Below the pieces are notes generated by a model, which searched no databases, was not told the origin of the DNA, and was given only the letters and a program-made list of their open reading frames with translations. A program made the translations under genes and the position numbers. From Ignavibacteria bacterium (lineage in GTDB: Bacteria > Bacteroidota > Ignavibacteria > Kapaibacteriales > UBA2268): a stretch of DNA of 50,673 nt. Location of the stretch: the NCBI GenBank assembly GCA_026417135.1, contig JAOADV010000015.1:1-50673 (forward strand), read 5' to 3'. Below, piece by piece: positions 25,141 through 33,367 of this stretch. How positions within the stretch are numbered: position 1 is the stretch's first letter; the number at the start of each line of letters is the position of its first letter.

Positions 25141-26442
25141 CTATTTGTGGGCGATGTTTCTTAGGTAATACCAAATATCGAAAAGACCTTGTCGAAGCGA
25201 CAGGATAGAAAAAGAGTAGTTTTTGCAAGAATAAAAGTACACAAGAAGACCAAACAAAAAATAATAAATCACAATACCTAAGGGGAGTAGATTTTCCAAT
25301 TTGTAGATTCCAACAATTAGAAACGAAGCGAAAGAAGCGAAAGCCGAAAAGAAAATGTACATAGCGACAGTTTTTGTTTTTTGTTCAGCAATCATTAACG
25401 AGGCATTTAGCTGGAATGGCATAAAAAGAGCTGCAATGAGCATAAAGTTGAAGATGGAGATAGAAAGTAGATATTTTTCGGGAAGGAAAAATCGGATGAA
25501 AAGTTCGCTACCACCAAATTGGAGTATAACAAAAAGAAAAAGGACAAGAATAAAGGTGAACGAAGTAGATTTGTCCATTAAACTCTTCAAATCTTGGCTT
25601 TTGCCTTTTGCAATTAATCGTACTGCTGTGGGGTAAACCAAGCTATAGGCTGCATTAAGTCCTTCTTCGAATAATCGAAATAAAGTTTTTGCAGAATAAT
25701 AGATTCCGACAATTTTGCTTTGAAAAAAATATTGAAGTATCAATACATCCAATTGCCTTGGTATACTTTGAAAGAAGGAGTAGAAAACTATTGGTAAACC
25801 GAAGCTGAAATATTCACGCAAGGTTAAAGTTCCTTTTGAACTAAGGGTTACCTTTTTTCTTAAAAGTAAGAATGCGGTCGCCGAACTAAGGATAGTGCCA
25901 CTTAAATAAATTGTAACCATAAGCTCAAAAGTGAATAGTGGCTTCGTAAAGAAAAAGTATATAGTAAGTAAAGACATAGTCAAGAAAAACGAAGAATTTA
26001 CAACGAACAACTCGAATGTATTGGAATGCTTAAATGCAAATTTTAAAAAGTAGATACGAGGTATTGACAAAAAACTAAGAAATGGTAAGATATAAGTAAT
26101 TTTTTTAAATGCTGGCTCCTTGAAAATTACAACTAAGTAATCGGAGCAAAGATAAAGCGAAAAGCTTACAATAAAGATAAAAGCCGAGGATAAGAGAAGA
26201 GCAAAAAGATTTGCTCTTTTCTCTGTTTGTGGATTGAAGCCAAATTGAATTATGCCTTGATAAAAGAGTGAATCCGAGAGTATAAAAAGCCAAGTATGTA
26301 TTGTTATGAGTATTGCATAGATTCCGAATTCTGCTGGTTCGAGCCGTCTTATTTGGAGTAAAGTTACGAAACCATAGATTATATATAACCCTTTATCTAA
26401 AAGGGTCCATACAACTTTGTCTATGTTTTCGCTTAACTTCAA
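25141..26442 (-). CDS. Polysaccharide flippase, MOP/Wzx superfamily
   Basis: A 433-residue protein with about twelve to fourteen hydrophobic helices and little else. The N-terminal pattern (WTLLDKGLYIIYGFVTLLQIRRLEPAEFGIYA) is that of the oligosaccharide flippase family (PF13440/PF01943). Such proteins move undecaprenyl-pyrophosphate-linked glycans across the inner membrane. The glycan is unknown, and no polymerase or ligase lies beside it. The start is TTG 26442; no ATG exists near the N-terminus in this frame. It lies 33 nt after the histidine kinase gene on the same strand but has a TAATTTTG box in that gap, 14 nt before the start. Confidence 0.82.
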   Translation of the reverse strand: MKLSENIDKVVWTLLDKGLYIIYGFVTLLQIRRLEPAEFGIYAILITIHTWLFILSDSLFYQGIIQFGFNPQTEKRANLFALLLSSAFIFIVSFSLYLCSDYLVVIFKEPAFKKITYILPFLSFLSIPRIYFLKFAFKHSNTFELFVVNSSFFLTMSLLTIYFFFTKPLFTFELMVTIYLSGTILSSATAFLLLRKKVTLSSKGTLTLREYFSFGLPIVFYSFFQSIPRQLDVLILQYFFQSKIVGIYYSAKTLFRLFEEGLNAAYSLVYPTAVRLIAKGKSQDLKSLMDKSTSFTFILVLFLFVILQFGGSELFIRFFLPEKYLLSISIFNFMLIAALFMPFQLNASLMIAEQKTKTVAMYIFFSAFASFASFLIVGIYKLENLLPLGIVIYYFLFGLLVYFYSCKNYSFSILSLRQGLFDIWYYLRNIAHK

Positions 26443-26456
26443 ATTTCATAAAAAAA

Positions 26457-26464
26457 CAAAATTA
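26457..26464 (-). promoter_or_regulatory. Candidate -7 box TAATTTTG, almost leaderless
   Basis: A minus-strand TAATTTTG ending only 14 nt before the flippase TTG start. Transcription starting about 6-8 nt downstream would leave almost no leader and no room for a normal Shine-Dalgarno. Confidence 0.4.
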
Positions 26465-26475
26465 CAAATCCAATG

Positions 26476-28206
26476 CTAATTAATTGGGAGGAGTATAGTA
26501 AATTTTGTTCCTCGACCTTCTTCACTTTCGACTTGAATGTTGCCGTCGTGCAATAAGATTATATGCTTTACAATCGAAAGACCTAAACCCGAACCACCAC
26601 TTTTTCGCGAACGAGATTTATCGACGACATAAAATCTTTCAAATATTCTATCAAGATGCTGGCGTGGTATACCTATACCTTCATCTTGAAACTCGATTTT
26701 TACTGTTTCTTCGTCGTCTCTTTTTAAATTTATTTTTATTGTTCCGTTTTCCGAATATTTTATCGCATTGTCAATTAAATTAATAAACACTTGTTCCATT
26801 CGAAAGGCATCTGCCTTTATAGTTGGAAAATCTTGTTCGACCGAGACCTCGATTTTAAGGTTTTTCTCCTCTAATCTGTGTTTAAATGTTGGGATGACTT
26901 GTTCCGTAATTTCGACAAGATTTACATCGGAAATAAACAATTTCGAGGAAACATCTTCGAGCGACATCAAATGTAGAAGGTCGTCGACGATATGAATTAT
27001 TCTTTCTGTATTCTTTTTGATTGTCTCGACATAACGGATTTGTTCGCCTTGGACTTCTTCTTCCAATGTTTCTAAATATCCTTTTATTGCAGTAAGTGGG
27101 GTTCGCAGTTCGTGCGATACATTGGCTACAAGGTCTCTTTTTATATTCTCAATCCTTTTCAAATTTGTTATATCGTAAACAAGATGGATGATTTCTGTTG
27201 AATTTTTCAAATGCTTAACAGTCGATAAATAAATTTTATCTTCAAGTTGGATTTCTTTTGAATTATCTTTGTTGGATTTTAAAGCTTGCTCTATTTGTTG
27301 GACAAGGGACGCTTCTTTTGCGATTTGTTTGAGTTTATTGTTTTTTTCATTCTTAAGCAAAAGTGTTCTATAATTCAAATTAGCAAAAACAAGATTACAA
27401 TCTTTGTTTATTATTGCGATAGCTTGGTCTATCAAGTTTATTACATTGTGCATAAAATCTCTTTGTTCTTTTATGGATTCAAGGCTTTTTTTCATTTCTT
27501 CGACCATTGTATTGAAGTTTTTCTTCAATGTAGCCAATTCGGAATCGCCTCTTTCATCGAGGGAAACAGTGAAATCACCTTCAGCGACTTTTTTCGAAGC
27601 TTCGATGACTTCGTGAATCGGTTTAGTTAATCTTTTGGAAAGTAAATAAGAAATTAAGATAATACCACCAAACATTCCAAGAAAAGTCAAGATTATCTTT
27701 TGTTGAAGGTCTGCAAAAAGGAAATTAAAGCTCTCCCTTTCTGCGCTAGTTCGCACAAAGCCCAAAAAGTTATCCTTGAAGTTAACTTTTTTTGCAGCAT
27801 AAATACATTCTGCCTTCATTGTCGTGCTATAGCGGAAAGCAGTTCCGTGGCCAGTTCTTTTAGCTTCGACTATTTCGGGTCGCAAGCTGTGGTTTTCCAT
27901 TTTACTTGCATCTTCGCGGGTATCGAAAAGAACTCGACCAGTACTATCAATTACAGTAATTCTAACATTCAAAAGAGAATCTACTTTTAAAAGAAAATCT
28001 GTAGTTGGTTTATTATCGATTATTGAAAGCTCACGATTTTCTAAAAGTCTAGTTTCGATTAAGTTATTCAACTTATTTAATTCATTCGTTTGATATTGAA
28101 GGAAAGTCTTCTTGAAAGTAGTAAAATTTTGATAGATTATCAATAGAGAATATACAAGGACTATTGAAATAATGGAAGCAAAAACAACGGATGAATATCT
28201 TTTCAT
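26476..28206 (-). CDS. PhoR-like sensor histidine kinase
   Basis: A 576-residue membrane kinase. A helix at about 8-28 precedes a periplasmic sensor domain (about 30-170), and a second helix follows (about 172-192). A HAMP linker (about 193-245) and a PAS-like domain (about 255-345, IDQAIAIINKDCNLVFANLN) come next. HisKA has phosphoacceptor H365 (VSHELRTPL), and the HATPase domain has N box NLIDNAIKYS and G boxes DEGIGIP and GGSGLGLSIVKHI. The order matches PhoR/WalK-type kinases, which often sense phosphate or envelope state; the signal here is unknown. Its ATG overlaps the stop of the regulator by 1 nt (TAATG), so the pair is coupled. Confidence 0.93.
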   Translation of the reverse strand: MKRYSSVVFASIISIVLVYSLLIIYQNFTTFKKTFLQYQTNELNKLNNLIETRLLENRELSIIDNKPTTDFLLKVDSLLNVRITVIDSTGRVLFDTREDASKMENHSLRPEIVEAKRTGHGTAFRYSTTMKAECIYAAKKVNFKDNFLGFVRTSAERESFNFLFADLQQKIILTFLGMFGGIILISYLLSKRLTKPIHEVIEASKKVAEGDFTVSLDERGDSELATLKKNFNTMVEEMKKSLESIKEQRDFMHNVINLIDQAIAIINKDCNLVFANLNYRTLLLKNEKNNKLKQIAKEASLVQQIEQALKSNKDNSKEIQLEDKIYLSTVKHLKNSTEIIHLVYDITNLKRIENIKRDLVANVSHELRTPLTAIKGYLETLEEEVQGEQIRYVETIKKNTERIIHIVDDLLHLMSLEDVSSKLFISDVNLVEITEQVIPTFKHRLEEKNLKIEVSVEQDFPTIKADAFRMEQVFINLIDNAIKYSENGTIKINLKRDDEETVKIEFQDEGIGIPRQHLDRIFERFYVVDKSRSRKSGGSGLGLSIVKHIILLHDGNIQVESEEGRGTKFTILLPIN

Positions 28207-28907
28207 TAAGTTTCGTTAATTTTATATCCTACGCCTCTTACATTTTTGATGAATTTTCCAGCTGGGCCTAGTTTTTCGCGTAAGTTTTTTATGTGAACAT
28301 CAACTGTTCGGTCTAAAACACCTTTTTCGCTCGAACCCAACTCGTTTAAGATTGTTTCTCGAGAAAAGACCCAGCCTTTTCTTTTTAACAGAAGTGTGAG
28401 AATTTTAAATTCGCTCGGAGTAAGTTCGATTTTTCGATTTTCAACATATACGTCAAATCTTTTTAAATCTACGCGTAAGATGTTGCCGAAAGTAATGTAT
28501 TGCGAGCTATCTTCTTTTTTCTCCCGACGAAGAACGGTTTTGACACGCGCGACTAATTCTCTTGGCGAGAATGGTTTAGTGACATAATCGTCGGCACCTA
28601 ACTCCAAGCCCAAAACTTTCTCCATTTCGTCGCCACGAGCAGTTAAAATAATAATAGGTATTTGCTTGAATGTCTCATGATTTTTTAAGTATTTACAGAC
28701 CTCCATTCCATCTGCATCTGGTAGCATTAAATCGAGAAGGATGAGGTCGGGCAACTCGGAATTTAAGTAACGATAGAAGCTTGAAACATCTGAAAATTCA
28801 CGAACTTCGAAATTATGCTTACGAAGATTCATCCCTACAAGCTCTAAAATATCTTCTTCGTCGTCAACAATTGCTATTACAGCTTCGTTGAGGGGAGATT
28901 GTCTCAT
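28206..28907 (-). CDS. OmpR/PhoB-family response regulator
   Basis: A 233-residue two-domain regulator. The receiver domain (about 8-125) has acidic pair D15/D16, phosphoacceptor D59 in LILLDLMLPDADG and the conserved lysine in TKPFSPREL. The C-terminal winged helix (about 140-230, LTPSEFKILTLLLKRKGWVFSRE and VDVHIKNLREKLG ending VRGVGYKI) binds DNA. It is the first gene of the pair with the kinase that follows, overlapping it by 1 nt. The protein order and the PhoB-like receiver support a PhoB role, but targets are not known. A TAATTTTG box is 28 nt upstream. Confidence 0.94.
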   Translation of the reverse strand: MRQSPLNEAVIAIVDDEEDILELVGMNLRKHNFEVREFSDVSSFYRYLNSELPDLILLDLMLPDADGMEVCKYLKNHETFKQIPIIILTARGDEMEKVLGLELGADDYVTKPFSPRELVARVKTVLRREKKEDSSQYITFGNILRVDLKRFDVYVENRKIELTPSEFKILTLLLKRKGWVFSRETILNELGSSEKGVLDRTVDVHIKNLREKLGPAGKFIKNVRGVGYKINET

Positions 28908-28935
28908 TTTATTTTCTTTGAATGTTTAAGAATTT

Positions 28936-28943
28936 CAAAATTA
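28936..28943 (-). promoter_or_regulatory. Candidate -7 box TAATTTTG for the two-component pair
   Basis: A minus-strand TAATTTTG ending 28 nt before ATG 28907. The 227-bp spacer to the MazG-like gene holds no other recognised element apart from the terminator of the preceding unit. Confidence 0.45.
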
Positions 28944-29144
28944 ACCGAAAATTGTTAATTTTTTCTTAAGACAACACTTCATAAGTTATTTATTTTTAAA
29001 AATATATTAAAATTATCTAATTCTTTATTTCAAAAATCAACTTTATAAATGTTAATTGGAAAATGCTTGCTTAGCCTTGTCCAAAGAAATTTCAATATGG
29101 TGGAATTTATTTATTTCTTTTGGTGTAGTTGTTTGGGTTGAATA

Positions 29145-29171
29145 AAAATAGTGGAATATCACCGCTATTTT
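29145..29171 (-). terminator. Intrinsic terminator of the surface protein-regulator-MazG unit
   Basis: On the minus strand AAAATAGCGG pairs with CCACTATTTT (10-bp stem with one G-U pair, 7-nt loop), followed by UUUUUAUU. The stem begins within the TAA stop codon region of the MazG-like gene. The geometry is that of a Rho-independent terminator. Confidence 0.7.
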
Positions 29172-29523
29172 AATATGCTTGACCTTGGGCTTCCAACTCT
29201 AATCTTTTTTCTTCAATCCATTTTAGTTTTTTCAAAAGTGCGTTTGTTAAGTTCAAATTTCTTGCATTTACGTAATTGAGTAAAGCAATGAACACGTCGG
29301 CGGATTCATCTTCGAGAACTTCTAATGGAATTTTTTTCCCTTTCCAAATTTTTTTCTCACTGTTGGCAAGTTCGCCGGCTTCCCCGTTCAATTCAAGGCA
29401 GAAAAACTCGGGTGTTCTAGCTGGGAAAAATTGAATTTGATATGTTTGGAAATGTTTCTGAATCTCTGGCAAGCAGGTAGAAATTGAAGTCAAAAGTTTA
29501 TCGAAAATTTCATTGTTGTTCAT
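29170..29523 (-). CDS. MazG-like nucleotide pyrophosphohydrolase-fold protein
   Basis: A 117-residue all-helical protein. The pattern ELNGEAGELAN (E..E..E) and EDESADVFIALLNYVNARN (ExxD) resembles the Mg2+-binding EExxE...ExxD motif of MazG/dCTPase-type NTP pyrophosphohydrolases. The C-terminal KKLKWIEEKR is also common in short MazG-like proteins. These usually hydrolyse canonical or damaged NTPs to NMP and pyrophosphate; the substrate here is not predictable. Its ATG 29523 lies inside the end of the response regulator gene (14-nt overlap), so the two are co-translated. The terminator starts at its stop codon. Confidence 0.75.
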   Translation of the reverse strand: MNNNEIFDKLLTSISTCLPEIQKHFQTYQIQFFPARTPEFFCLELNGEAGELANSEKKIWKGKKIPLEVLEDESADVFIALLNYVNARNLNLTNALLKKLKWIEEKRLELEAQGQAY

Positions 29524-30214
29524 TTTCTTGATTTATTTGTGAAGTTTCTCGTATTCTGTAACCAACGCCCCGAATGCTTTGTATTAAAGGTGGAAGCGAA
29601 GGGTCGAACTCTAATTTTTCCCGCAAGCGTTTGATATAAACATCGATTATGTTCGATTCGGGGTCGAAAGAATGTTTCCAGACGTGTTGAAGAATATTGC
29701 TACGGCTAACAATTCTATTCTTATTGCGTAATAGACATTCCAGAATTGCATATTCTTTGGTAGTCAACTCTATTTCCTTACCGCCACGGTAGGCTAAATG
29801 AGAAACTGTGTCTAAAACAAGGTCTTGGCATTTCAGTTTCGTCGTTTTTTCGGTGCTACTTCTTCGAAGAATAGAACGAAGTCTTGCAGCAAGTTCTTCG
29901 AAACTGAATGGCTTTGGAAGATAATCGTCGGCTCCAAGGTCGAGTCCAAGGACACGGTCCTCCGTTGCTCCACGCGCAGTTAGCATCATCACGGGAGTAG
30001 AAATACCAGCGTTGCGAAGTTCTTGGAGAACTTTAAACCCGTCGCGTCCTGGTAGCATCACATCTAAAAGAATTGCATCGTATTCGTTGTTCATTGCCAT
30101 TTCTAAGCCCTTTTCACCATCGTTCGCAACATCGACAATATATCTTTCTTCTTCCAATCCGTGTTTGATAAAATTTGCTACCTTCTTCTCGTCTTCCACA
30201 ACAAGAATTCTCAT
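29510..30214 (-). CDS. OmpR-family response regulator without adjacent kinase
   Basis: 234 residues from ATG 30214 (MRILVVEDEKKVANF). A longer in-frame reading to 30355 exists, but its extra residues overlap the surface protein gene and do not resemble the family. The receiver has D51 in AILLDVMLPGRDG and PKPFSFEEL. The winged helix has LTTKEYAILECLLRNKNRIVSR and IIDVYIKRLREKL, ending IRGVGYRIRE, a CusR/OmpR-like pattern. No histidine kinase gene adjoins it; the nearest kinase belongs to the other pair. It lies 23 nt after the surface protein gene and overlaps the MazG-like gene, so it appears to be the middle gene of a three-gene unit. Confidence 0.92.
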   Translation of the reverse strand: MRILVVEDEKKVANFIKHGLEEERYIVDVANDGEKGLEMAMNNEYDAILLDVMLPGRDGFKVLQELRNAGISTPVMMLTARGATEDRVLGLDLGADDYLPKPFSFEELAARLRSILRRSSTEKTTKLKCQDLVLDTVSHLAYRGGKEIELTTKEYAILECLLRNKNRIVSRSNILQHVWKHSFDPESNIIDVYIKRLREKLEFDPSLPPLIQSIRGVGYRIRETSQINQENEQQ

Positions 30215-30237
30215 TTTAGAGACCCGTCTAATAAAGT

Positions 30238-33156
30238 TTACTTTACGAAAATAGGAAAAATTTCTTGATTTCCATCGGAAAGGAGGAGAAAAACATAATA
30301 AAGCCCCGGTGCAACGATAGAACCATCCAACTTTTTCCCGTCCCACCGTTCGCAATAGTAGGTATTTCCAAATCGAAATGAAGAATTTAGTATTTCGTAA
30401 ACGATTCTATTACCTTGGTCTAGAATCCTCATAGTTACATTAGCATCTTTTTCGAGAATGTAACTAATTTCAGTTGATTCTACCGTTGGATTAAATGGAT
30501 TTGGAGCAATTGAATTGATATACTTTGGCTTTGTGATGTAAAGTAGAGTATCGGCAGAATAACAACCATTCGCACAGCAAAATCGCAAGATTAGCTGTTC
30601 TGGATGGGTTCTTTTCTGTTCAAACTTAAATTCCCCTGTTGAAGTGGGTATTTTTTTTAATTGATAAAATTTTTGGTCTTTATTTTCGAACAAAAGAACA
30701 TTTAATGTGTCGCAGTCGAATGGTAAATCAACCCATCTAAAAATTTTATGACAACATATTGATTTCGAGCTGTCGTAAGTAACAAGAAACTTTTTAGGAT
30801 AAACGTCAATAGGGAAAATGTCGGTAGTATCTTTAAAAAAGCCTTTGAAGATAACTGCTCGAATACTTACATAACCTTTGACATCTTTCGACGAACAATC
30901 GAAAATAGGTAGGCAAGGCAAGGAAAAATTGAATGTGTTTGTTAGTCCCGAATTACTGACGGAACCTAAGATGTTCCAAGTTTTATTATCAATTGAATAT
31001 TCAATACGAGCAGTATCTACACAAGAGGTCGAGAAACTGATAGAAACATCATCGAAAAAGTTGTGCCGATTAGACGTATGCCAAAACAGCGAAGGCTTTG
31101 TAAATCGTAGGACTGCAGTAGAGTCGAAAATTTCGGTAGTATCGGTTGAATTCTCGAGATAAATAATTCCTTCTTTATTTTCATAATTTGCATTTATGAA
31201 AATTTTTACAGTTGTGTGTTTTTGGTGCAAAGTAATATTTTTTGCAATAAGGAATGATTTTGCATATTCATAATTACCTTGTGAAATGGGAACGAATCTC
31301 AAATTGATTTGCCTTTCTGTTTTAGCTTTCGACTCAATTTTTATTAATAGAGTATCCCCAATGCAGAATATAAAAGGAGTGCCTTCGGAATATTTTGGCT
31401 CGTTAACTTCTATCATTTTTGGCAATGGATTTCCAATAAGATAAGTAAAGTTGTTAGTTGTAACAATTAAATCGTTCTTTGCATCGCCTTCTAAGTCGCA
31501 CACTAAAACTCTGTGAATCGTCTCGTTTCGGAATTCATAGAACCAAAGCGTGTCGAAAGGTATTCCCATTTTAAACTCAAAGCTGTTATAGTCTCGCATT
31601 TGGAGAATTAATAGGCGGGAGCCATCTGCCAGTATAAGTTCTTCCTTTTTGTTTTCAGCCCCATCCAAATCGTTGACGCAGGCAATCCAGCCATTAATTC
31701 TAAAAGAGCAAATTGTATCGAAAGGAAATAGGAAGTAATTTGGTGGACTTGGTTTTGGGACAGGGTTTCCAGCATTGTACCTAAGTATGAACAATCTGTT
31801 GTTGGGAACTGTTCTGTAGATTGAACTCATCGTTACGATAATTTCGTTCCCTGGATTATTTGGAAAATATGGGAGAAACGAGTTTGTCTGGATACCATCG
31901 ACATTTCCGACTGCAATGCTCCATTGGTGATTTTCGCTGCCAACAGAAAAAGAAGGTGAATAGTAATCGTTGGGGAAGGTTATTGCATTTCCTTGATAGT
32001 CGAATAAGTGTAGTCGGGGACTTCCGTACGAAGAGTCTATGCCTTTGTATTCTTCGGCAACAAGTATATATAAAGAATCGCGAGTAGAGGAATTATTTAA
32101 AGTAACAAAAAAAGGTCGAATTTGGGCTCGTTTGCCACGAGTGTCTAAAATCGAGTTTAACTCCAAAGGAGGGAAAGTTTGTCGAATTTGATTGTTGATT
32201 AGTGAATACGATAAGAGGTACGATTTTAATGGATTTGTTCTATTTAGCGAAATATAGTTAGGCACGTTAACATTTTGTTTAAGAGATGCGTAATTGGGGA
32301 TGAGGATTTGGAGATTTCCTCCAACTATATTTATGGATGGTTGAGTAAACGATACTTCCGGACCAAGAGTAACTCTGAAATTTTGGTCGTCGGTTATCTC
32401 GGGTAGAGGGAACGTATTAACCAGACGATTTGATGGAAAAACGGAAAAGCCACGAAAGAAAGGGGGTTTTGAAGGGTCGGAAGTAGAGATATTCGGATTG
32501 ATAATATTTACTGAAGCATAAGTGAGAAAGTTTCCAGCGAATCTTCTTCCAAGGAATATTTTCATCGAGGCAAAAGTATTAGGTTTATACTCGCGCATAT
32601 CGACAACGACACGTTTAATCAAAGAAATTGTATCAGCGGTTTCATCATAGCTGGCTAAATAAGTATAAGCAAGTGTGTCCTTTTGGTTTTCAAATTCAAC
32701 AGTTTCAAGTCCTAAGCTAACGACTGAACTTGGAGTTGGATAGTAAATTGGGGAAAGTGTATCGAAAAGTATAGAAACATTTTTTAAAAAGGGAATTGGA
32801 TAAGAATTTGATTTTCGCGTCTGGCCACGCCCATCGACAACAATAATTTTTCCACCCGTAACAGCAACAATTTCGTTTGGAGCAAAAGGTAAGGATTCGT
32901 CTATTTTAGGGTCATTTATAATATTTCCTACTAATGTTTGTGCTTGACCGCTGATTGAATTTGTTCTCCATTTGATTAAAAATTTTCCTATGTCTTGTTC
33001 GGCAGAGGGTACTTGCTGGCGAAATGTTCCTTGTGGATTTCCATTCGGGAATAACCATGTAGCTGGATTTGCCAAATAGATTTGCGAAAAAATAATAGAA
33101 TTGGAAATGAAGAATAATAGCCAAAATGTGAGAAATTTTAATCTGTTTTTTTGCAT
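30238..33156 (-). CDS. Large secreted surface protein with type IX sorting domain
   Basis: A 972-residue protein with a signal peptide (1-25, ending IFSQ). A long N-terminal half (about 30-600) may be a FG-GAP/beta-propeller-like fold judging by repeated short segments such as GNVDGIQTN, VNDLDGAENKKEELILADG and CDLEGDAKNDLIVTT. Beta-sandwich-like segments follow (about 610-880), including paired cysteines such as CNLC- and CC-type spacings. The last 85 residues (SIAPNPFNPTVE ... GLYYVFLLLSDG) form a type A C-terminal sorting domain for type IX secretion. No catalytic motif is recognised. It is the first gene of the unit with the orphan regulator and the MazG-like gene. Confidence 0.75.
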   Translation of the reverse strand: MQKNRLKFLTFWLLFFISNSIIFSQIYLANPATWLFPNGNPQGTFRQQVPSAEQDIGKFLIKWRTNSISGQAQTLVGNIINDPKIDESLPFAPNEIVAVTGGKIIVVDGRGQTRKSNSYPIPFLKNVSILFDTLSPIYYPTPSSVVSLGLETVEFENQKDTLAYTYLASYDETADTISLIKRVVVDMREYKPNTFASMKIFLGRRFAGNFLTYASVNIINPNISTSDPSKPPFFRGFSVFPSNRLVNTFPLPEITDDQNFRVTLGPEVSFTQPSINIVGGNLQILIPNYASLKQNVNVPNYISLNRTNPLKSYLLSYSLINNQIRQTFPPLELNSILDTRGKRAQIRPFFVTLNNSSTRDSLYILVAEEYKGIDSSYGSPRLHLFDYQGNAITFPNDYYSPSFSVGSENHQWSIAVGNVDGIQTNSFLPYFPNNPGNEIIVTMSSIYRTVPNNRLFILRYNAGNPVPKPSPPNYFLFPFDTICSFRINGWIACVNDLDGAENKKEELILADGSRLLILQMRDYNSFEFKMGIPFDTLWFYEFRNETIHRVLVCDLEGDAKNDLIVTTNNFTYLIGNPLPKMIEVNEPKYSEGTPFIFCIGDTLLIKIESKAKTERQINLRFVPISQGNYEYAKSFLIAKNITLHQKHTTVKIFINANYENKEGIIYLENSTDTTEIFDSTAVLRFTKPSLFWHTSNRHNFFDDVSISFSTSCVDTARIEYSIDNKTWNILGSVSNSGLTNTFNFSLPCLPIFDCSSKDVKGYVSIRAVIFKGFFKDTTDIFPIDVYPKKFLVTYDSSKSICCHKIFRWVDLPFDCDTLNVLLFENKDQKFYQLKKIPTSTGEFKFEQKRTHPEQLILRFCCANGCYSADTLLYITKPKYINSIAPNPFNPTVESTEISYILEKDANVTMRILDQGNRIVYEILNSSFRFGNTYYCERWDGKKLDGSIVAPGLYYVFLLLSDGNQEIFPIFVK

Positions 33157-33191
33157 TATATCATTATCTGTTTAAAAATTTACATTACCCG

Positions 33192-33199
33192 CAAAATTA
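33192..33199 (-). promoter_or_regulatory. Candidate -7 box TAATTTTG for the surface protein unit
   Basis: A minus-strand TAATTTTG ending 35 nt before ATG 33156, in the divergent 211-bp spacer shared with hppA. Confidence 0.45.
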
Positions 33200-33313
33200 A
33201 TTTAAAATTTGGTAATTATCATATTTTATACCAAAACAAGTTTATTTTAGCAAAGAGTTAGAATGAATTTAAGTTGTTAATGAAATTTAAGTTAAAGGAA
33301 TATTACAATTTCG

Positions 33314-33321
33314 TAATTTTG
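33314..33321 (+). promoter_or_regulatory. Candidate -7 box TAATTTTG for hppA
   Basis: A plus-strand TAATTTTG ending 46 nt before ATG 33368. It is oriented opposite to the minus-strand box at 33192-33199 in the same spacer. Confidence 0.45.
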
Positions 33322-33367
33322 CATTTTTTTGAAAATACTTCTTTTGTAAAATATTTCAAGGTTTTTT

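Noticed and set aside
30215-30355. Upstream extension of the orphan response regulator
   Set aside because: It overlaps the surface protein gene, and the extra residues do not match the receiver domain; ATG 30214 begins the normal family N-terminus.
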